DNA from: a virus
Length of the DNA stretch: 27,876 bases
Direction: 5' to 3' (one strand)
IMG/VR virus record: IMGVR_UViG_3300010300_000082
Coordinates: 1-27,876 of that record
The position numbers and the translations under genes are program-made. The notes beneath the pieces were generated by a model. It made no database searches. It had not been told where the DNA came from and was given only the letters and a program-made list of their open reading frames with translations. Of this stretch, positions 25,329 through 27,876 are shown in pieces (the first letter of the stretch is position 1; every line of letters begins with the position of its first letter).

Positions 25329-25579
25329 TGGATAGGATAACAAAAACAAAAGTTCCTTTCTTAGTTAAGGATAATTATAGCGGAGCAGTGCTAAATACTA
25401 ATGTAGAGGCTTTGCAAGCTTATAAAGCTAAAAAGAAAAAATTAAATGAAAAGCTTTCTAGAATTGATAAATTAGAAATAGAAGTCTTACAAATGAAAAC
25501 TGAAATAAAATCACAAAGTCAAGACTGTCAAGAAATTAAATCAATGCTAGTACAGTTATTAGGAAAAATAGATGGCTGA
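25328..25579 (+). CDS. Small coiled-coil protein, function unknown
   Basis: An 83-residue protein. Residues 1-30 are an extended segment (VPFLVKDNYSGAVLNTNVEA), and residues 30-80 are a continuous charged helix with heptad spacing (KLSRIDKLEIEVLQMKTEIK, then IKSMLVQLLGKI), very likely a coiled coil. It starts by a TAATG overlap with the upstream structural protein and overlaps the long fibre gene by 8 nt. The tight embedding in the operon argues for a real gene whose product may act as a fibre assembly factor or a short connector. I do not recognise a named family. Confidence 0.75.
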   Translation: MDRITKTKVPFLVKDNYSGAVLNTNVEALQAYKAKKKKLNEKLSRIDKLEIEVLQMKTEIKSQSQDCQEIKSMLVQLLGKIDG

Positions 25580-27876
25580 ACGTAAATATAAATCCGCTAA
25601 CGTAGCAACTCAGACAGATACTTTTGGAGCATGGGTAGATAGAACCAACCAAATAGTATTTGATATGTCAGAGATAGTTGTTACTGCTCAGCAAAATACA
25701 GTAGGAGGAGCAACTTCTGGTAACGTTGTTATTACTTCTAATGTATATAATCAAGATACTGCAGCATGGGTTAATTCAACCGGCGGTATCATTCAAGCTA
25801 ATACAGTAGCTGCTTTAGACGGTCTTAGAGGTGGTAATGTTCAAGCATCTAATACTTTATTAATAGTATCTAATACTAATATTCAAAACAATTTAATTAA
25901 TGCTGCTTCTAACTCAACTGTAAATTCAATTATTACTACAGGTACATATGTTGATGTACGTTCAGCAAGTATGTATGTTAATAATACATTATTGCAAGTA
26001 AAATCAAACGTTCATATTAATAGTACATCTTCTAATACTTCTATTAATTCAACAGTAACTCACGTTACTGGAACAACCTTTGATATTAATTCAGCAACTG
26101 TTGATATGGACGGTACTGCTTTAACAGCAGATTATAATGATATAACATTAACTGCTAACGATATTACAGTTAAAGCAGATGGATCAACAACAGTATTAGA
26201 TTTAAACGGTGACGGCACAGAAGCTAATTTAACCGTTTCAGGAAATTTACTAACAGTTAATTCTGATGAATCAATTTTTAATGCTAATGTAGTATTAGGT
26301 TCAGCTAACGACGATACTATTTCTTTTAATTCAGAGGCTGACACTAGTCTAAACCCTGTGTCTAACGCATTGTCCCTTGGTCTAAACGACGCTAGATGGA
26401 ACCTTAATAGTAATACAGTAAATGTATCAAATACACTTTCTGTCACTGGTAATGCATCGTTTGCATCGGATGTAGATTTAGGAAATGCTGATTCAGATAC
26501 CATATCAATAAACGGTAAAGTAGATACTAATATTATTCCAACTGCTAATGCTAAAGTACTTGGTGCTGCAGCTGCAAGATGGGATTTAAATGCAGAAGAT
26601 ATTAATGCAAGTAACACATTATTAGTTACTGGAACAGGTGATTTCAGTAATACTCTTGATGTAGTAGGTGCAGGTACTTTTTCTAATACAGTCAACGTTG
26701 CAGGTGACACAACTTTAAGTAGTAACTTATCCGTAGCCGAACATGCTGTTGTAACTAAAACAGTTGCTGCAGGTAATACTACAGTTACAGGATTTATAAA
26801 CGTATCAACTACTTCCCAATTAGACGGAGTTGTAACTGCTGGTTCAGATGTTGATATTACTGGAGAAGCTAATTCAGCAACTTTAAGATCTAGAGGTATT
26901 GCTAACGTTGATGGTTTATTCAGAGCTAAAGCAGGAGCTATTGTTACAGGTACTGCTAATGCATCAGTAGCAATTCACGTTGGGTCTGCTAATACTAAAG
27001 TAAGATTAGCTAATAATAGTATTGCAGTAGGAAATGCAGCTGCAAATTCAAAATTAACATCAACAGCAATGTCAACAGGTGGTACTTTAACTGTTGGTGG
27101 AGTTGCAACTTTAAGCGGTTCTAATACTGATATAGCAGGTCATACAGTTGTTTCATCTAATGTAGTAGTTGGTAATGTAGAAATTAATGCAGGACAAATT
27201 ACAGTTGGTGATAGTTCAGCTAATGTTGTTTTAGACGATAGTGGTAATATAAATGCAGATGGAAATATTACAGCAGCAGGCGGAACACTTTCAGGTCAAT
27301 TAGGAGTAACAGGCGCTGTATCAGGTTCTAATACTGCTACATTTACAGGCGCTTTAGCAACAAGTAATACATTTACTGCTAATGGATTATCAAGACTTAA
27401 GAAAGGTTTAGTAGTAACTGGTGTAGCTAACGTATCAAGCACTTTAAATGTAAGTGGTAGCGCTAATGTTACTGGTGCTTTAGATGTAAATAGCACTGGT
27501 GACTTTGCAGGTAATGTTAACTTCCAAGATTCAATTACAGTTACAGATAACTCATCATTTTCTTCTACTTTAGCTGCTGGAAATACAACAGTAACAGGTT
27601 TTGTAAATGCTACAACTACAATGCAATCAGGTGGTAAAATTACCGTAGGTGGTAATGCTGATATTACTGGTTCAATGACTTTTGGTACTTTAAAGTCAGC
27701 AATAGTTCATACAGGTGCAACAGCTAATTTAGTATCAGGTGAATTATATATTACTGACGGTGGTATTACTGCCACACCTAATACAACATTCCAAGATGAT
27801 GTAACAGTAGCAGGAGATTTTACTGTTCAAGGTACAACCTCATTAGCAAGTAATCAAGCATTATCTCTTAACGTAG
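25572..27876 (+). CDS. Long tail fibre, N-terminal part (C-terminus beyond the window)
   Basis: An open frame runs from ATG at 25572 (MAERKYKSANVATQTDTFGA) through 768 codons to the right edge with no stop. Residues 1-45 form a likely attachment segment (WVDRTNQIVFDMSEIVVT). The remainder is a long series of short beta repeats rich in Asn, Thr, Ser, Val and Gly, of the type NTLxVTGxxxFSN. Two neighbouring copies of a 61-residue unit occupy 26295-26660, and an AAGNTTVTGF(I/V)N motif recurs at residues 399 and 668. The last visible segment includes DFTVQGTTSLASNQALSLNV, the same motif as in the smaller fibre-like protein at 9583. This is the usual shaft of a trimeric receptor-binding fibre; the receptor-binding tip lies outside the window. 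The frame starts 8 nt before the preceding stop. Confidence 0.8.
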   Translation, partial: MAERKYKSANVATQTDTFGAWVDRTNQIVFDMSEIVVTAQQNTVGGATSGNVVITSNVYNQDTAAWVNSTGGIIQANTVAALDGLRGGNVQASNTLLIVSNTNIQNNLINAASNSTVNSIITTGTYVDVRSASMYVNNTLLQVKSNVHINSTSSNTSINSTVTHVTGTTFDINSATVDMDGTALTADYNDITLTANDITVKADGSTTVLDLNGDGTEANLTVSGNLLTVNSDESIFNANVVLGSANDDTISFNSEADTSLNPVSNALSLGLNDARWNLNSNTVNVSNTLSVTGNASFASDVDLGNADSDTISINGKVDTNIIPTANAKVLGAAAARWDLNAEDINASNTLLVTGTGDFSNTLDVVGAGTFSNTVNVAGDTTLSSNLSVAEHAVVTKTVAAGNTTVTGFINVSTTSQLDGVVTAGSDVDITGEANSATLRSRGIANVDGLFRAKAGAIVTGTANASVAIHVGSANTKVRLANNSIAVGNAAANSKLTSTAMSTGGTLTVGGVATLSGSNTDIAGHTVVSSNVVVGNVEINAGQITVGDSSANVVLDDSGNINADGNITAAGGTLSGQLGVTGAVSGSNTATFTGALATSNTFTANGLSRLKKGLVVTGVANVSSTLNVSGSANVTGALDVNSTGDFAGNVNFQDSITVTDNSSFSSTLAAGNTTVTGFVNATTTMQSGGKITVGGNADITGSMTFGTLKSAIVHTGATANLVSGELYITDGGITATPNTTFQDDVTVAGDFTVQGTTSLASNQALSLNV
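26295..26660 (+). repeat. Two tandem 61-residue (183-nt) repeats in the long fibre
   Basis: Units at 26295-26477 and 26478-26660 align without gaps. Both open with LG(S/N)AxxDTIS, carry ARW(N/D)LN near unit position 33 and SNTL(S/L)VTG near 45, and close with F(A/S) plus three residues and D. DNA identity is lower than protein-level agreement, so this is an old duplication maintained as a structural unit. Confidence 0.8.

Noticed and set aside
25592-25600. Late-promoter-like TATAAATC just inside the long fibre gene, and other seven-of-eight octamers inside genes
   Set aside because: One-mismatch octamers are expected by chance in DNA this AT-rich, and these lie inside coding sequence rather than before a gene.
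26132-26710. A 192-codon open frame antisense to the long fibre, and similar antisense frames in the gp7-, gp8- and DUF4815-like genes
   Set aside because: They lie entirely within clearly coding sense frames, lack ribosome binding sites, and encode low-complexity Val/Leu/Ser/Ala-rich products that follow from the sense codon bias.
1-27876. tRNA genes, CRISPR arrays, insertion sequences, attachment sites or defence genes
   Set aside because: The window is almost completely filled by tail and head-completion genes, with gaps of at most a few dozen bases. No such element was seen.

Overview
The window is an AT-rich (roughly one third G+C by eye) structural-gene block from a T4-type myovirus. 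Gene content, order and sequence style (a gp5 hub protein without lysozyme, very long gp7/gp8-type wedge proteins, DUF4815-like proteins, fibres rich in Gly/Asn/Thr/Ser) suggest a marine relative infecting a low-GC host such as SAR11/Pelagibacter or Prochlorococcus. The host is an inference; no host-derived metabolic gene lies in the window.

Layout. Bases 1-5285 are read leftwards, in transcription order: gp4 head-completion nuclease, a gp2-like protein, a gp54-like tail-tube initiator, gp26, a short gp51-like frame, a small two-helix membrane protein, and a tape-measure-like protein that runs off the left edge. Bases 5310-27876 are read rightwards: gp48 tube cap, gp53 wedge, gp27-like hub, gp5-like hub/spike, a small fibre-like protein, a Leu-Pro-repeat protein of unknown function, gp25, gp6, gp7-like and gp8-like wedge proteins, two large tail structural proteins, a small coiled-coil protein, and a long fibre running off the right edge. 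The window therefore encodes most of a baseplate: hub and spike (27, 5), wedge (53, 25, 6, 7, 8), tube start (48, 54), factors that assemble the hub and tape measure (26, 51), and the outer receptor-binding apparatus. There is almost no intergenic DNA, and no RNA genes, IS elements or CRISPR arrays were seen.

Main observations. (1) The gp26/gp51 junction carries what looks like a complete -1 ribosomal frameshift signal: a seven-T slippery run in the right register, a 7-nt spacer, and a perfect 9-bp hairpin that contains the gp26 stop codon. Shifting gives a 303-residue gp26-gp51 fusion encoded just upstream of the tape-measure-like gene, as with lambda G/GT. (2) The only two exact copies of the T4 late-promoter octamer TATAAATA found by eye flank the single divergent junction and face each other. 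They predict 5' ends that are antisense over about 60 nt, and a leaderless gp4 message. (3) Nine gene junctions use the same one-base TAATG stop/start overlap. (4) Further notable features are a roughly 50-residue repeat in the tape-measure-like protein, GSGY modules shared by two wedge proteins, a Gly/Tyr/Trp-rich patch in a tail protein, and an exact-length 61-residue tandem repeat in the long fibre.
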